DNA of 64,000 nt from Rhodospirillaceae bacterium (GCA_008012315.1 SSEL01000014.1:1-64000), one strand, 5' to 3'; positions 34,951 through 43,330 are shown, numbered from the stretch's first letter. Notes: generated by a model not told the origin, from the letters alone. Translations and numbers: made by a program.

Positions 34951-36081
34951 TCACGCCGAGGGCAAGTCGCCGCTATCCTGCCGATCCGCCGCATAGAATT
35001 TTTCGAAATGCGTCCAGACACCATCATCGCCATCCCAACTGCCGCGGCTGGCGCCCTTGGAATATTCGGTGGCGCGCTGTTCGAAGAAATTGGCATGTTC
35101 GACGCCGTTGAGAATTTCGACCAGCCAGGGCAGGGGATGTGGCTTTAGCTGCTGATAGCCGCTATCGCTCTTGGCGAAATAGCCGAAGACCGGCGTCAGC
35201 TTCAATTGGCTCAACCGCCAATCGGCGATATAGCGCACATAGGCACAGATATCCTCCGGCGTCATGCCCTCGATCTTGCCCAGGCCGAAAGCCAGTTCGA
35301 CGAAATGCTCTTCCAACGTGACCATGGTCCGGGCGACATCGATGATGTCGTCGCGGACCGCGGGCGTGACCGCACCCGTCTCGCGGTTCCATTCATGGAA
35401 CAGGCGGATGACGCCTTCGCAATGCAGGCTTTCGTCGCGGACCGACCAGGAAACGATCTGGCCCATGCCGTTCATCTTGTTATGGCGCGGGAAGTTGAGC
35501 AGCATGGCGAAGCTGGCGAACAGCGCCATGCCTTCGGTGAAGGCGCCGAACATGGCCAGGGTGCGGGCGACATCGGCCACGGTGCCGACGCCGAAGGTAT
35601 GCATGTAGTCTGCCTTGGCGCGCATCTGCTCATAGTCGCGGAAGGCGGCGAATTCGGCCTGCGGCATGCCGAGTGTCTTCAGCAACAGGGCATAGGCATC
35701 GATATGCACCGTCTCCATATTGGAGAAGGCGGCCATCATCATCTGCACTTCCAGCGGCTGGAAGATCGGGATGTAACGCTTCAGGTAATTGTCGCTGACC
35801 TCGACATCGGACTGCGTGAAGAAACGGAAGATCTGGGTCAGCAGGCTGCGCTCGGTATCGGTGACCCGGTCCGAGGCCCAGTCCTTGATATCGCCGCCCA
35901 GGGGGACTTCCTCGCCCATCCAGTGAATCTGCTGCTGACGCTTCCAGAAGTCATAGGCCCAGGGATAGCGCTCGACATCATAGGTGCCGGTTGCATTGAG
36001 GAGGCCGATCGTACCTTTGCCGATCAGGCTGCGCGGATCGGTCTTGCCGAGATCGATTTGGCCGAAATCGCTTACTGACAT
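34951..36081 (-). CDS. nrdB: Ribonucleoside-diphosphate reductase, beta subunit (class I)
   Basis: A 376-residue radical-generating subunit. The di-metal ligands are in QSDVEVSDNY, FSNMETVHIDAY, AFTEGMALF and VRDESLHCEG; the Tyr of ETVHIDAYALLL is the likely radical site. ATG 36081 overlaps the end of nrdA and has GAGGAG eight bases upstream; a GTG at 36090 is the other reading. Co-transcribed with nrdA and hence under the cobalamin riboswitch at 38195-38390. It converges with the EAL gene. Confidence 0.95.
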   Translation of the reverse strand: MSVSDFGQIDLGKTDPRSLIGKGTIGLLNATGTYDVERYPWAYDFWKRQQQIHWMGEEVPLGGDIKDWASDRVTDTERSLLTQIFRFFTQSDVEVSDNYLKRYIPIFQPLEVQMMMAAFSNMETVHIDAYALLLKTLGMPQAEFAAFRDYEQMRAKADYMHTFGVGTVADVARTLAMFGAFTEGMALFASFAMLLNFPRHNKMNGMGQIVSWSVRDESLHCEGVIRLFHEWNRETGAVTPAVRDDIIDVARTMVTLEEHFVELAFGLGKIEGMTPEDICAYVRYIADWRLSQLKLTPVFGYFAKSDSGYQQLKPHPLPWLVEILNGVEHANFFEQRATEYSKGASRGSWDGDDGVWTHFEKFYAADRQDSGDLPSA

Positions 36082-38069
36082 GCCAGGCACTCCTCGTAAT
36101 CGGCCCGCTCGGGCGTGGTCAAAGCCGTGCCATCACTCTTCTTCTCCAGCTGGCCGGCGAAAGCGGCGCGCTGGAGCGACTTCGAGCGGCAGTAATAGAG
36201 GCTCTTCACACCGCGCTTCCAGGCCGTCCAATGCAGCATATGGAGATCCCATTTATCGATATTGGCCGGCAGATAGATGTTGAGCGACTGGCTCTGGCAG
36301 ATATAGGGCGCGCGGTCGGCGGCAAGATCGATGATCCAGCGCTGATCGATCTCGAAAGCCGTGCGGAAGATGGCCTTTTCGTCTTCCGACAGGCATTCCA
36401 GATGCTGGACCGAGCCTTCATGCTCGATGATCGACTGCCAGATCTCCGGCACGTCGAGATCCTTCTCCGCCAGCAACTTGGCGAGATGCGGATTGCGTAC
36501 GACGAAGGCGCCGCTCAACGTCTTATGGGTATAGATATTGGCCGGGATCGGCTCGACGCAGGCGCTGGTGCCGCCGCAGATGATGCTGATCGATGCGGTG
36601 GGGGCGATGGCCAGCTTATGGCTGAACCGGGCGGCCATGCCGCGTTCGAGCGCATCGGGGCAGGGGCCGCGTTCCTCGGCAAGCGAGACCGAGGCGGCAT
36701 CGGCCGCCCGGCGGATCTTGTTGAAGATGCGGAAGTTCATCGACTTCGCCAAAGCGCTTTCAAACGGAATGCCATTCGCCTGCAGATACGAGTGGAAGCC
36801 CATGACGCCGAGGCCGACGGAGCGTTCGCGCATGGCCGAATAGCGGGCACGCGACATGGTGTCGGGTGCAACATCGATGAAATGGGTCAGCACATTGTCG
36901 AGGAAGCGCAAGACGTCCTCGACGAAGCCCGGCTCTTCGCTCCATTGATCCCAGGTCTCGATATTGAGCGAGGCGAGGCAGCAGACAGCGGTGCGCTCTT
37001 CATCGCGATGATCTCTGCCGGTCGGCAGGGTGATCTCGCTGCAGAGATTGGAGGTTGACACCTGGAGGCCCAATTCGCGCTGGTGCTTGGGTAGCGCGCG
37101 ATTGACCGCATCGATGAACAGAAGATATGGCTCGCCGGTCTGGAGACGGGTTTCCAGGATGCGCTGCCACAATTGGCGTGCATCGACATGGCGCATGGTC
37201 TCGCCGGTCTTGGGGCTGATCAGAGCAAAGGGCGTCCCATCGCGCACCGCTTCCATGAAAGCGTCGGTCACGTTGATGCCATGGTGAAGATTGAGGCCCT
37301 TGCGGTTGAAATCGCCGCTGGCCTTGCGGATCTCCAGGAATTCCTCGATCTCCGGATGGTGGATGTCGAGATAGACGGCGGCGGAGCCGCGCCGCAGCGA
37401 CCCCTGGCTGATGGCGAGGGTCAGGCCGTCCATCACGTGAATGAAAGGAATGATGCCCGAGGTCTCGCCGCTGCCTTTGACGGCTTCGCCGATCGAGCGC
37501 ACCTGGCCCCAATAGGTGCCGATGCCGCCACCATTGGAGGCAAGCGCCACGTTTTCATTCCAGGTCCGGACGATACCGTCCAGCGAATCCGGAACGGCAT
37601 TGAGAAAGCAGGAAATCGGCAATCCCCGCGTCGTGCCGCCATTGGACAGAATCGGCGTCGCCGGCATGAACCACAGCTGCGAGACGGCATCATAGATGCG
37701 CTGGGCATGGGGGATGTCATCGGCAAAGGCGCAGGCGACGCGGGCAAACATGTCCTGATAGCTTTCACCCGGCATCAGATAGCGGTCGCGCAGGGTTGCC
37801 TTGCCGAAGGGTGTCAGCAGGTCGTCGCGTGAGCGGTCAAGCTGAAGGTCCGACGGCTCGGGCGGTTGGGCCAGCGGAAAGGGAACGGGAGCGTGACGCT
37901 GCTCCGGGCGTGGCGCCAGCGGCAGATCGTGGAAGAGGGAGGGCGGCATTTGCTGGCGCGTCTTCGCCGCCGCCGGTTTTGCCGAGGCCTGGCTGGGGCG
38001 CGGCTGGCGCACCGGTTCCGGGACGAGATGACCCTCAAGATCGAAGTCGAAGGCGAGCAGGGACGACAT
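36072..38069 (-). CDS. nrdA: Ribonucleoside-diphosphate reductase, alpha subunit (class I)
   Basis: A 665-residue catalytic subunit reducing ribonucleotides to deoxyribonucleotides. Active-site stretches are PISCFLNAVPDS (first redox Cys), STSNLCSEITLPT (Asn, Cys and Glu of the finger loop), and the C-terminal redox pair ECLACQ. The family's N-terminal ATP-cone is absent; instead the first 80 residues are Pro/Ala/Arg-rich and probably disordered, so overall allosteric control by dATP through a cone is unlikely. GAAGAGG precedes ATG 38069. It is preceded by a cobalamin riboswitch, implying that a B12-dependent class II reductase exists elsewhere in the genome. Confidence 0.96.
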   Translation of the reverse strand: MSSLLAFDFDLEGHLVPEPVRQPRPSQASAKPAAAKTRQQMPPSLFHDLPLAPRPEQRHAPVPFPLAQPPEPSDLQLDRSRDDLLTPFGKATLRDRYLMPGESYQDMFARVACAFADDIPHAQRIYDAVSQLWFMPATPILSNGGTTRGLPISCFLNAVPDSLDGIVRTWNENVALASNGGGIGTYWGQVRSIGEAVKGSGETSGIIPFIHVMDGLTLAISQGSLRRGSAAVYLDIHHPEIEEFLEIRKASGDFNRKGLNLHHGINVTDAFMEAVRDGTPFALISPKTGETMRHVDARQLWQRILETRLQTGEPYLLFIDAVNRALPKHQRELGLQVSTSNLCSEITLPTGRDHRDEERTAVCCLASLNIETWDQWSEEPGFVEDVLRFLDNVLTHFIDVAPDTMSRARYSAMRERSVGLGVMGFHSYLQANGIPFESALAKSMNFRIFNKIRRAADAASVSLAEERGPCPDALERGMAARFSHKLAIAPTASISIICGGTSACVEPIPANIYTHKTLSGAFVVRNPHLAKLLAEKDLDVPEIWQSIIEHEGSVQHLECLSEDEKAIFRTAFEIDQRWIIDLAADRAPYICQSQSLNIYLPANIDKWDLHMLHWTAWKRGVKSLYYCRSKSLQRAAFAGQLEKKSDGTALTTPERADYEECLACQ

Positions 38070-38194
38070 CGGTAGCCTCTTCTTGTTCTGCGATCGGGAG
38101 GCTGACCGGAGAGACGCATGCGGAAGGCGGTACCGAACGGCAACACCTGCAAGCGGCCACAGGACACCCCGCCCGGGGACGAAACGTCGTTCAC

Positions 38195-38390
38195 GGCAGG
38201 TCTCCTGGCTCGCGGGTTCTGGCCTTCGTCCCGCCTTCCCAATGCGGCCGGACGACTGCCCGGGGCATCAGTGGCTGAATTGGACGATGGCTCGCCGCTT
38301 ACAGTTGCGGGGGCAGCGCCGGATTCGTCATCGCCGACTTACCGGTCTTCCCTCTTAGCTCTAGATGTAGATTTCCAGAGAACCGTGTTC
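38195..38390 (-). ncRNA. Cobalamin riboswitch upstream of nrdAB
   Basis: Read on the minus strand, the region has the ordered conserved elements of the cobalamin aptamer: GGTTCTCTGG at the 5' end, AAGAGGGAA, CTGCCCCCGCAACTGTAAGC, the B12 box GCCACTG (38275-38269), TTGGGAAGGCGGG, and the closing AGCCAGGAGACCTGCC. It ends about 125 bases before nrdA. Binding of adenosylcobalamin is expected to turn nrdAB off, leaving deoxynucleotide synthesis to a B12-dependent enzyme. The downstream leader contains CCCCGGGCGGGG, which may be part of the switch. Confidence 0.95.
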
Positions 38391-38394
38391 TCAA

Positions 38395-38424
38395 GATGTA
38401 GCAGAGTGGCCGGACTGATTTCAA
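38395..38424 (-). promoter_or_regulatory. Probable nrdAB promoter
   Basis: On the minus strand TTGAAA (38424-38419) is followed after 18 bases by TACATC (38400-38395), a fair sigma-70 pair. It would start transcription just before the riboswitch aptamer. It lies immediately downstream of the metF stop. Confidence 0.4.
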
Positions 38425-38447
38425 TCGAATTGTTGGCCGCAATCTCG

Positions 38448-39314
38448 TCACGCAGCCCGCTCTAATGCCGGCTGGATGCCTAAGGCATGGCAGATCGCCA
38501 GGGTCAGTGTCGGACGATTTAGCGTATAAAAATGAAAGCTTTGCACGCCTTCGGCGATCAGCCTTTCGCACATCGATACGGCGAGGCTGGCCGCGACCTG
38601 CCCACGTGCATCCGGATCGTTTTCCAGGCCGTCGAAACGGTCGATGAGCCAGCCGGGGACGCTGGCGCAGCATCGCCGGGCGAAACCGGCGGCCTTGTTG
38701 AAATCGAGAATCGGCAGGATGCCCGGAACCAGGGGGTGGTCGATGCCGATGGCGGCGGCGGCATCACGGAAGCGGAGAAAGACCTCCGGTTCGAAGAAGA
38801 ATTGCGAAATCGCCCGGGTCGCCCCAGCATTCAGTTTCCGCTTCAGATTGACGAGATCGGCCAAGCGGTCGCGGGAATCGGGATGGATTTCCGGATAGCA
38901 ACCGACCGAGATTTCGAACCCGGCAAGCTCATGCAGCGCCGCCACCAGCTCGGCGGCATTGCCGTATCCCGCCGGATGCGGATGAAAGGGTGTGCCGGGC
39001 TCGGCCATGTCACCGCGTAACGCGACAATATGCCGGATGCCCTCGGCCCACCAATGTCGGGCGATCTCCAAAGTCTCGCCACGTGAGAGCGCGACACAGG
39101 TCAGATGTGCCGCCGGGGTCAGGGAATTCCGGCGCCGGACATGCGCCAAAGCGATATCGCTGCCCTGGCGGGCGCTGCCGCCGGCGCCATAGGTCACCGA
39201 ACAGAAGCGCGGCTGCAATTTGCCCAGGCGGGCAAGTGCCTGGTCGAACTGATCCCAGCCTGCGGCATCGCGCGGTGGGAAGACCTCGATGGAAAAGGTG
39301 ACGGCTTTGTTCAT
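38448..39314 (-). CDS. metF: 5,10-Methylenetetrahydrofolate reductase
   Basis: A 288-residue FAD enzyme making 5-methyl-tetrahydrofolate for methionine synthesis. Conserved parts are the N-terminal SIEVFPPRD (catalytic Glu region), SVTYGAGGS, IVALRGD, RAISQFFF and the closing FHFYTLNRPTLT. Its ATG overlaps the stop of the regulator gene in an ATGA junction (39311-39314), so the two are translationally coupled. It supplies the methyl donor used by MetE, encoded divergently 1.6 kb away. Confidence 0.96.
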   Translation of the reverse strand: MNKAVTFSIEVFPPRDAAGWDQFDQALARLGKLQPRFCSVTYGAGGSARQGSDIALAHVRRRNSLTPAAHLTCVALSRGETLEIARHWWAEGIRHIVALRGDMAEPGTPFHPHPAGYGNAAELVAALHELAGFEISVGCYPEIHPDSRDRLADLVNLKRKLNAGATRAISQFFFEPEVFLRFRDAAAAIGIDHPLVPGILPILDFNKAAGFARRCCASVPGWLIDRFDGLENDPDARGQVAASLAVSMCERLIAEGVQSFHFYTLNRPTLTLAICHALGIQPALERAA

Positions 39315-40327
39315 GCACGCCTCCGTTTCGCTGTATCGGTTTTCGTCGACTTCGTGCTGCGCTTTTTAGACGGTGCGGAATCGATCGCAGCCGTATCGTT
39401 CGCCGGCCGGCGGGCGGACCACAGCACGACGGTCAGTTCGCCGCCGGTCAGATGGCGGGGACGGCTCGGCACCAACCCGGCTTTACGATACCAGTCGGCG
39501 ATCTGGTTATCGCCGAAGCCGAGCCAGCGATGAGCCTGTTCTTCCCGCAGCGCCACCAGATCATGCGTTGCGAAATCGACGACGACCAGTTGGCCGCCGG
39601 GCCGCAGGACCCGGGCAGCTTCGGCAAGAACCGCATCGGGGCGGTCGGCGAAATGCAGCACCATGTTCAGGGTAACGGCAGCAAAATTGTCTTTGTCGAA
39701 GGGCAGGGCCATCATATCGGCCTGCCGCACCTGGCAGTGCCGATGACCGGCACGGAACAGATTGTGCCGCGCGACCTGGAGCATTTCGCGGGACCGGTCG
39801 ATGCCGATGGCGGCCGGCACTTGCCCAGCCAGCAACAGCAGCACATGGCCGGCGCCGGTGCCGATATCGAGAAGGCTGTCGATCGGCCTTCCCGAGAGGG
39901 CGTCCGTCAGGGCCTTGTCGACGCGCTCCTGATCGGTATGGAGCGCGCGGATATGCTCCCAATCGCCGGCATGGTGGCGGAAATAATCGGCGACGCGGGT
40001 TGCCCAGCCCTCGGAGATCGATTGCAGGCGCCGCAGGTCCGTTGCATGGCGGCGGTCTTCGGGCGGCAGCAGGTCGACAATCAGGCGGGCAATTTCACTG
40101 CCGGCACCGCCTTCCGGCAGGCGATACCAGGCCCAGGGGCCTTCCTGATTCCGCTGCAGCAGATTGGCTTCGACCAGCAGTTTCAGGTGCCGGGAAATGC
40201 GCGGCTGCGACTGGCCCAGAATATCGCAGAGATCGCTGACAGTGAGTTCCGCATGGGCGCAAAGCCCCAGAATCCGCAGCCGGGTAGGCTCCGCTGCCGC
40301 CCGCAATCCTTTGAGAATCTCGTCCAT
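39311..40327 (-). CDS. SahR-like regulator: ArsR helix-turn-helix fused to a SAM-dependent methyltransferase domain
   Basis: A 338-residue fusion. Residues about 1-95 are an ArsR-type winged helix (AAAEPTRLRILGLCAHAELTVSDLCDILGQSQPRISRHLKLL) without metal-binding cysteines in the recognition helix. Residues about 140-300 are a class I methyltransferase fold (SLLDIGTGAGHVLLLLAG, NMVLHFADRPDAVLAEAARVLRPGG). The tail is Lys/Thr-rich. This architecture, coupling to metF and the ATAAAGAT/ATCTTTAT palindrome upstream match SahR, the S-adenosylhomocysteine-responsive repressor of methyl-cycle genes. ATG 40327 has GGGAGG upstream. Catalytic methyl transfer is not implied; the domain may only bind the ligand. 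Confidence 0.88.
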   Translation of the reverse strand: MDEILKGLRAAAEPTRLRILGLCAHAELTVSDLCDILGQSQPRISRHLKLLVEANLLQRNQEGPWAWYRLPEGGAGSEIARLIVDLLPPEDRRHATDLRRLQSISEGWATRVADYFRHHAGDWEHIRALHTDQERVDKALTDALSGRPIDSLLDIGTGAGHVLLLLAGQVPAAIGIDRSREMLQVARHNLFRAGHRHCQVRQADMMALPFDKDNFAAVTLNMVLHFADRPDAVLAEAARVLRPGGQLVVVDFATHDLVALREEQAHRWLGFGDNQIADWYRKAGLVPSRPRHLTGGELTVVLWSARRPANDTAAIDSAPSKKRSTKSTKTDTAKRRRA

Positions 40328-40360
40328 TCCGCCTCCCGATGTCGTCATTAATATCATCAT

Positions 40361-40376
40361 ATAAAGATATCTTTAT
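40361..40376. promoter_or_regulatory. Perfect 16-bp palindrome, probable SahR operator
   Basis: ATAAAGATATCTTTAT is a perfect palindrome, AT-rich in a GC-rich genome, placed 34 bases before the regulator ATG on one side and 20 bases upstream of the metE -35 box on the other. It agrees with the SahR-type motif as I remember it. It could control both the regulator-metF operon and metE. Confidence 0.8.
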
Positions 40377-40395
40377 GTCATTATGTATTTTTGCC

Positions 40396-40423
40396 TTGAC
40401 TTGAGGGGGAGGTCCCGTAGCAT
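40396..40423 (+). promoter_or_regulatory. Probable metE promoter
   Basis: TTGACT (40396-40401), a 16-base spacer, and TAGCAT (40418-40423) form a reasonable sigma-70 promoter whose transcript would begin at the 5' edge of the cobalamin riboswitch. Confidence 0.5.
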
Positions 40424-40431
40424 GGATTTCG

Positions 40432-40619
40432 TTCACGGTTCCTCGGAACATTGATGCCGAGGCTAAGAGGGAATCCGGAAAACCGGAGCTGCCCCCGCAA
40501 CTGTAGGCGATGAGCTGCTTTTGATCGGTCGATGCCACTGATGGCCGGGTGCCATTGGGAAGGCGGGATCGGCGATAGACGATCAAACAGCGTTGAGTCG
40601 TTAGCCAGGAGACCTGCCG
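40432..40619 (+). ncRNA. Cobalamin riboswitch upstream of metE
   Basis: The aptamer elements appear in order: GGTTCCTCGG, AAGAGGGAATCCGG, GAGCTGCCCCCGCAACTGTA, the B12 box GCCACTG (40534-40540), TTGGGAAGGCGGGATC, and AGCCAGGAGACCTGCC. Cobalamin should repress metE, so that the B12-dependent synthase MetH is used when B12 is available. It is the second copy of this riboswitch class in the window and points the opposite way to the one on nrdAB. Confidence 0.96.
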
Positions 40620-40916
40620 TGCACGGGAGAGGTTTTCGGGCGGGGTGTTCCGGTAAGTCGCATTGTGATGGCAGGCGCTTCGCCTGCCGCTGATCGCTCC
40701 ATGCGTCTGCACGGCCCACGCTTCCAATGTGTTGGAGGGTGCCGATGTTCATCAGCGGATCTACGAACCGATTGCAGGATTGCCGGCCGGCACCGATGCC
40801 ACCGCCTTAGGTTTGTTCGGCCGGTCGGCTGCAGCGAAACAGCAATCACTTTTTGATCATCAATAGCTGCGGCTGGTGCATCCATTCAATTGGGGGCGGT
40901 CGCGGAGGGAGTTCTC
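40620..40916 (+). other. metE leader between riboswitch and start codon
   Basis: A 297-base leader. Just after the aptamer is CGGGCGGGGTGT (40637-40648), also found after the nrdAB riboswitch. A perfect hairpin GGCAGGCG-CTT-CGCCTGCC (40670-40688) lacks a T-run, so it is not a classical terminator. Positions 40729-40866 (GTG start, 45 codons) form an open frame whose product includes DVHQRIYEPIAGLPAGTDAT and ends in QQSLFDHQ; it reads like a protein fragment but has no ribosome binding site. A 21-codon frame at 40745-40810 has a good GGAGGG site. None of these is certain. Confidence 0.4.
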
Positions 40917-43214
40917 ATGTCCATTCAAATCGCCAATCTCGGTTTCCCGCGTATCGGCTTGCATCGTGAGCTTAAGTCGGCGCTTGAAAGTTATTGGTCC
41001 GGCAAGAGCGATGCCAAGGCTTTGCTGGATCGTGCGGCGCAATTGCGCGCAACGCATTGGCAGCGGCAAAAAGCCCTGGGCGTCACGCATATCCCCAGCA
41101 ACGATTTCTCACTCTATGACCATGTGCTGGATACCAGCGTGATGGTGGGGGCAATTCCCGATGTCTATGGCTGGGAAGACGGCGATGTTCCGCTTGATGC
41201 CTATTTCGCCATGGCGCGCGGCTCAGCCGGTGTCCCGGCTTTGGAAATGACCAAATGGTTCGACACCAATTATCATTACATGGTGCCGGAACTGACGCGT
41301 GATCAGGTTTTCTGCCTGGCGTCGACGCAGCCACTGGATGCGTTCCTCGAAGCCAAGGCGCTTGGTATCGACACACGGCCGGTTCTGCTGGGGCCGGTGA
41401 CTTATCTCAAATTGGCAAAGAGTAAGGAACCGGGTTTCGATCCCTTGATCCTGCTGCCCGAGCTGTTGCCGGTTTACGCGGAAATCCTGCGCCATTTGGC
41501 GGTCGCGGGTGCGGACTGGGTGCAGATCGACGAGCCGGCTCTGGTGCTCGATCTCGACGACCGGACGCGTAACGCTTTCCGCACGGCTTATGACCAGCTC
41601 ACGGCCGTGGCGCCGAACCTCAAGATCATGCTGACCACCTATTTCGGCGGCCTCGGTGACAACCTTGCCACGGTTTTGCGCCTGCCGGTGGCGGGACTGC
41701 ATCTCGATCTCGTCCGCGGACCGGAGCAACTCGAGCTCGTCACGACCATGGCGCCGGCCGATTTGGTCCTGTCCCTGGGGATTATCGACGGGCGCAATGT
41801 CTGGCGGAGCGATCTTGAAGGCCTGGCCAAGAAACTGCGTCCGGTGGTCGAAACGCGTGGCGCGGATAAGGTCATCCTGGCGCCGTCTTGCTCGCTCCTG
41901 CATGTGCCGATCGATCTCGCCTTGGAACAAGATCTTGATGCTGATCTCAGATCCTGGCTGGCTTTTGCCGTCCAGAAGCTGGATGAGCTGGGTACGCTGG
42001 CTCAAGTGCTTGGCACCAGGGGAACGGGGGCACAGGATAAACTGACGGAGGCCGCGCGCATACTGGCGTTGCGCCGGGTTTCACCGAAAGCACGCAATCC
42101 GCAGGTGCGCGATCGCCTGGCTGCCGTGACATCGGAACAAATGCGCCGGTCGAGCGCATTCGCCGAGAGATGGCAGCTCCAGCAGGCGCAATTATCCCTG
42201 CCGGCGCTGCCGACCACGACCATCGGCTCTTTCCCGCAAACCGAGGCTGTCCGCAAGGCGCGGGCATCGCATGCGCGCAGCCAGCTGTCCGATGCGGATT
42301 ATCAGGCCTTCTTGCGGAAGGAGACCGACGCGGCCATCCGCTGGCAGGAGGAAATCGGCCTCGATGTGCTGGTACATGGCGAGTTCGAGCGCAATGACAT
42401 GGTGCAATATTTCGGCGAGCAGTTGTCGGGCTTCGCCTTCACCAAGCATGGCTGGGTGCAAAGCTATGGCTCGCGCTGTGTCCGGCCGCCGATCATCTTC
42501 GGCGATGTCTCGCGGCCGCAGCCGATGACGGTGGCCTGGACAACCTACGCACAGTCACAAACGAAGCGGCCGGTCAAAGGCATGCTGACCGGGCCGATCA
42601 CCATGCTGCAATGGTCTTTCGTCCGCGACGACCTGGGCCGCGACGAAGTCTGCCGGCAGATCGCCCTGGCGCTGCGCGACGAAGTCTGCGACCTGGAAAC
42701 CAACGGTATCCGCATCATCCAGGTGGATGAACCGGCGATCCGGGAAGGTCTGCCGCTGCGCCGTGCCGATTGGCAAGCCTATCTCGACTGGGCCGTCGAT
42801 TGTTTCCGCCTGGCCACATCCGGAGTCGCGGACCGGACGCAAATCCATACGCATATGTGCTATTCGGAGTTCAACGATATCATCGATGCGATTGGCCGGA
42901 TGGATGCCGATGTCATTTCGATCGAAACCGCGCGATCGAAGATGGAATTGCTGGAGGCCTTCACAAGCTATCATTACCCCAACCAGATCGGCCCGGGCGT
43001 CTATGATATTCATGCGCCGCGCTGCCCAAGCCGCGAGGAGATCGTCGCGCTGCTGGCCAAGGCGGCACAGCATCTGTCGGCCGATCAGCTCTGGGTCAAT
43101 CCGGATTGCGGCTTGAAGACGCGAAGCTGGGACGAAGTCCGGCCGGCTCTTGCCAATATGGTTGCCGCAGCCCGGCAATTGCGGGTGGAGAGCAAGTTGA
43201 CGGCAGCGCAATAA
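40917..43214 (+). CDS. metE: Cobalamin-independent methionine synthase
   Basis: A 765-residue zinc enzyme transferring the methyl group of 5-methyl-tetrahydrofolate (polyglutamate) to homocysteine. The N-terminal domain begins IANLGFPRIGLHRELKSALE; the C-terminal catalytic domain begins TTTIGSFPQTEAVRKAR and carries the zinc ligands in THMCYSEF and NPDCGLKTR. GGGAG precedes ATG 40917; a TTG-started extension is rejected because the family begins as here. Controlled by the upstream cobalamin riboswitch and probably by the SahR-like regulator. A strong terminator follows. Confidence 0.98.
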   Translation: MSIQIANLGFPRIGLHRELKSALESYWSGKSDAKALLDRAAQLRATHWQRQKALGVTHIPSNDFSLYDHVLDTSVMVGAIPDVYGWEDGDVPLDAYFAMARGSAGVPALEMTKWFDTNYHYMVPELTRDQVFCLASTQPLDAFLEAKALGIDTRPVLLGPVTYLKLAKSKEPGFDPLILLPELLPVYAEILRHLAVAGADWVQIDEPALVLDLDDRTRNAFRTAYDQLTAVAPNLKIMLTTYFGGLGDNLATVLRLPVAGLHLDLVRGPEQLELVTTMAPADLVLSLGIIDGRNVWRSDLEGLAKKLRPVVETRGADKVILAPSCSLLHVPIDLALEQDLDADLRSWLAFAVQKLDELGTLAQVLGTRGTGAQDKLTEAARILALRRVSPKARNPQVRDRLAAVTSEQMRRSSAFAERWQLQQAQLSLPALPTTTIGSFPQTEAVRKARASHARSQLSDADYQAFLRKETDAAIRWQEEIGLDVLVHGEFERNDMVQYFGEQLSGFAFTKHGWVQSYGSRCVRPPIIFGDVSRPQPMTVAWTTYAQSQTKRPVKGMLTGPITMLQWSFVRDDLGRDEVCRQIALALRDEVCDLETNGIRIIQVDEPAIREGLPLRRADWQAYLDWAVDCFRLATSGVADRTQIHTHMCYSEFNDIIDAIGRMDADVISIETARSKMELLEAFTSYHYPNQIGPGVYDIHAPRCPSREEIVALLAKAAQHLSADQLWVNPDCGLKTRSWDEVRPALANMVAAARQLRVESKLTAAQ

Positions 43215-43239
43215 CCTCCAGCCAATTGTGACGATCCTC

Positions 43240-43270
43240 ACCGCCAGCGGTATCGCTGGCGGTTTTCTTT
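43240..43270 (+). terminator. Rho-independent terminator of metE
   Basis: ACCGCCAGCG-GTAT-CGCTGGCGGT is a perfect ten-base-pair stem with a four-base loop followed by TTTCTTTC. Confidence 0.92.
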
Positions 43271-43330
43271 CATCCAGGCGTGATATGAAGGAAGCGCGAC
43301 AGGGCGTCTTGATATTGTAAGGGTTACAGA

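Noticed and set aside
40670-40688. Perfect hairpin GGCAGGCG-CTT-CGCCTGCC as a terminator of the metE riboswitch
   Set aside because: No T-run follows (GCTGATCG), so it is not a classical terminator; kept only as a feature of the leader.
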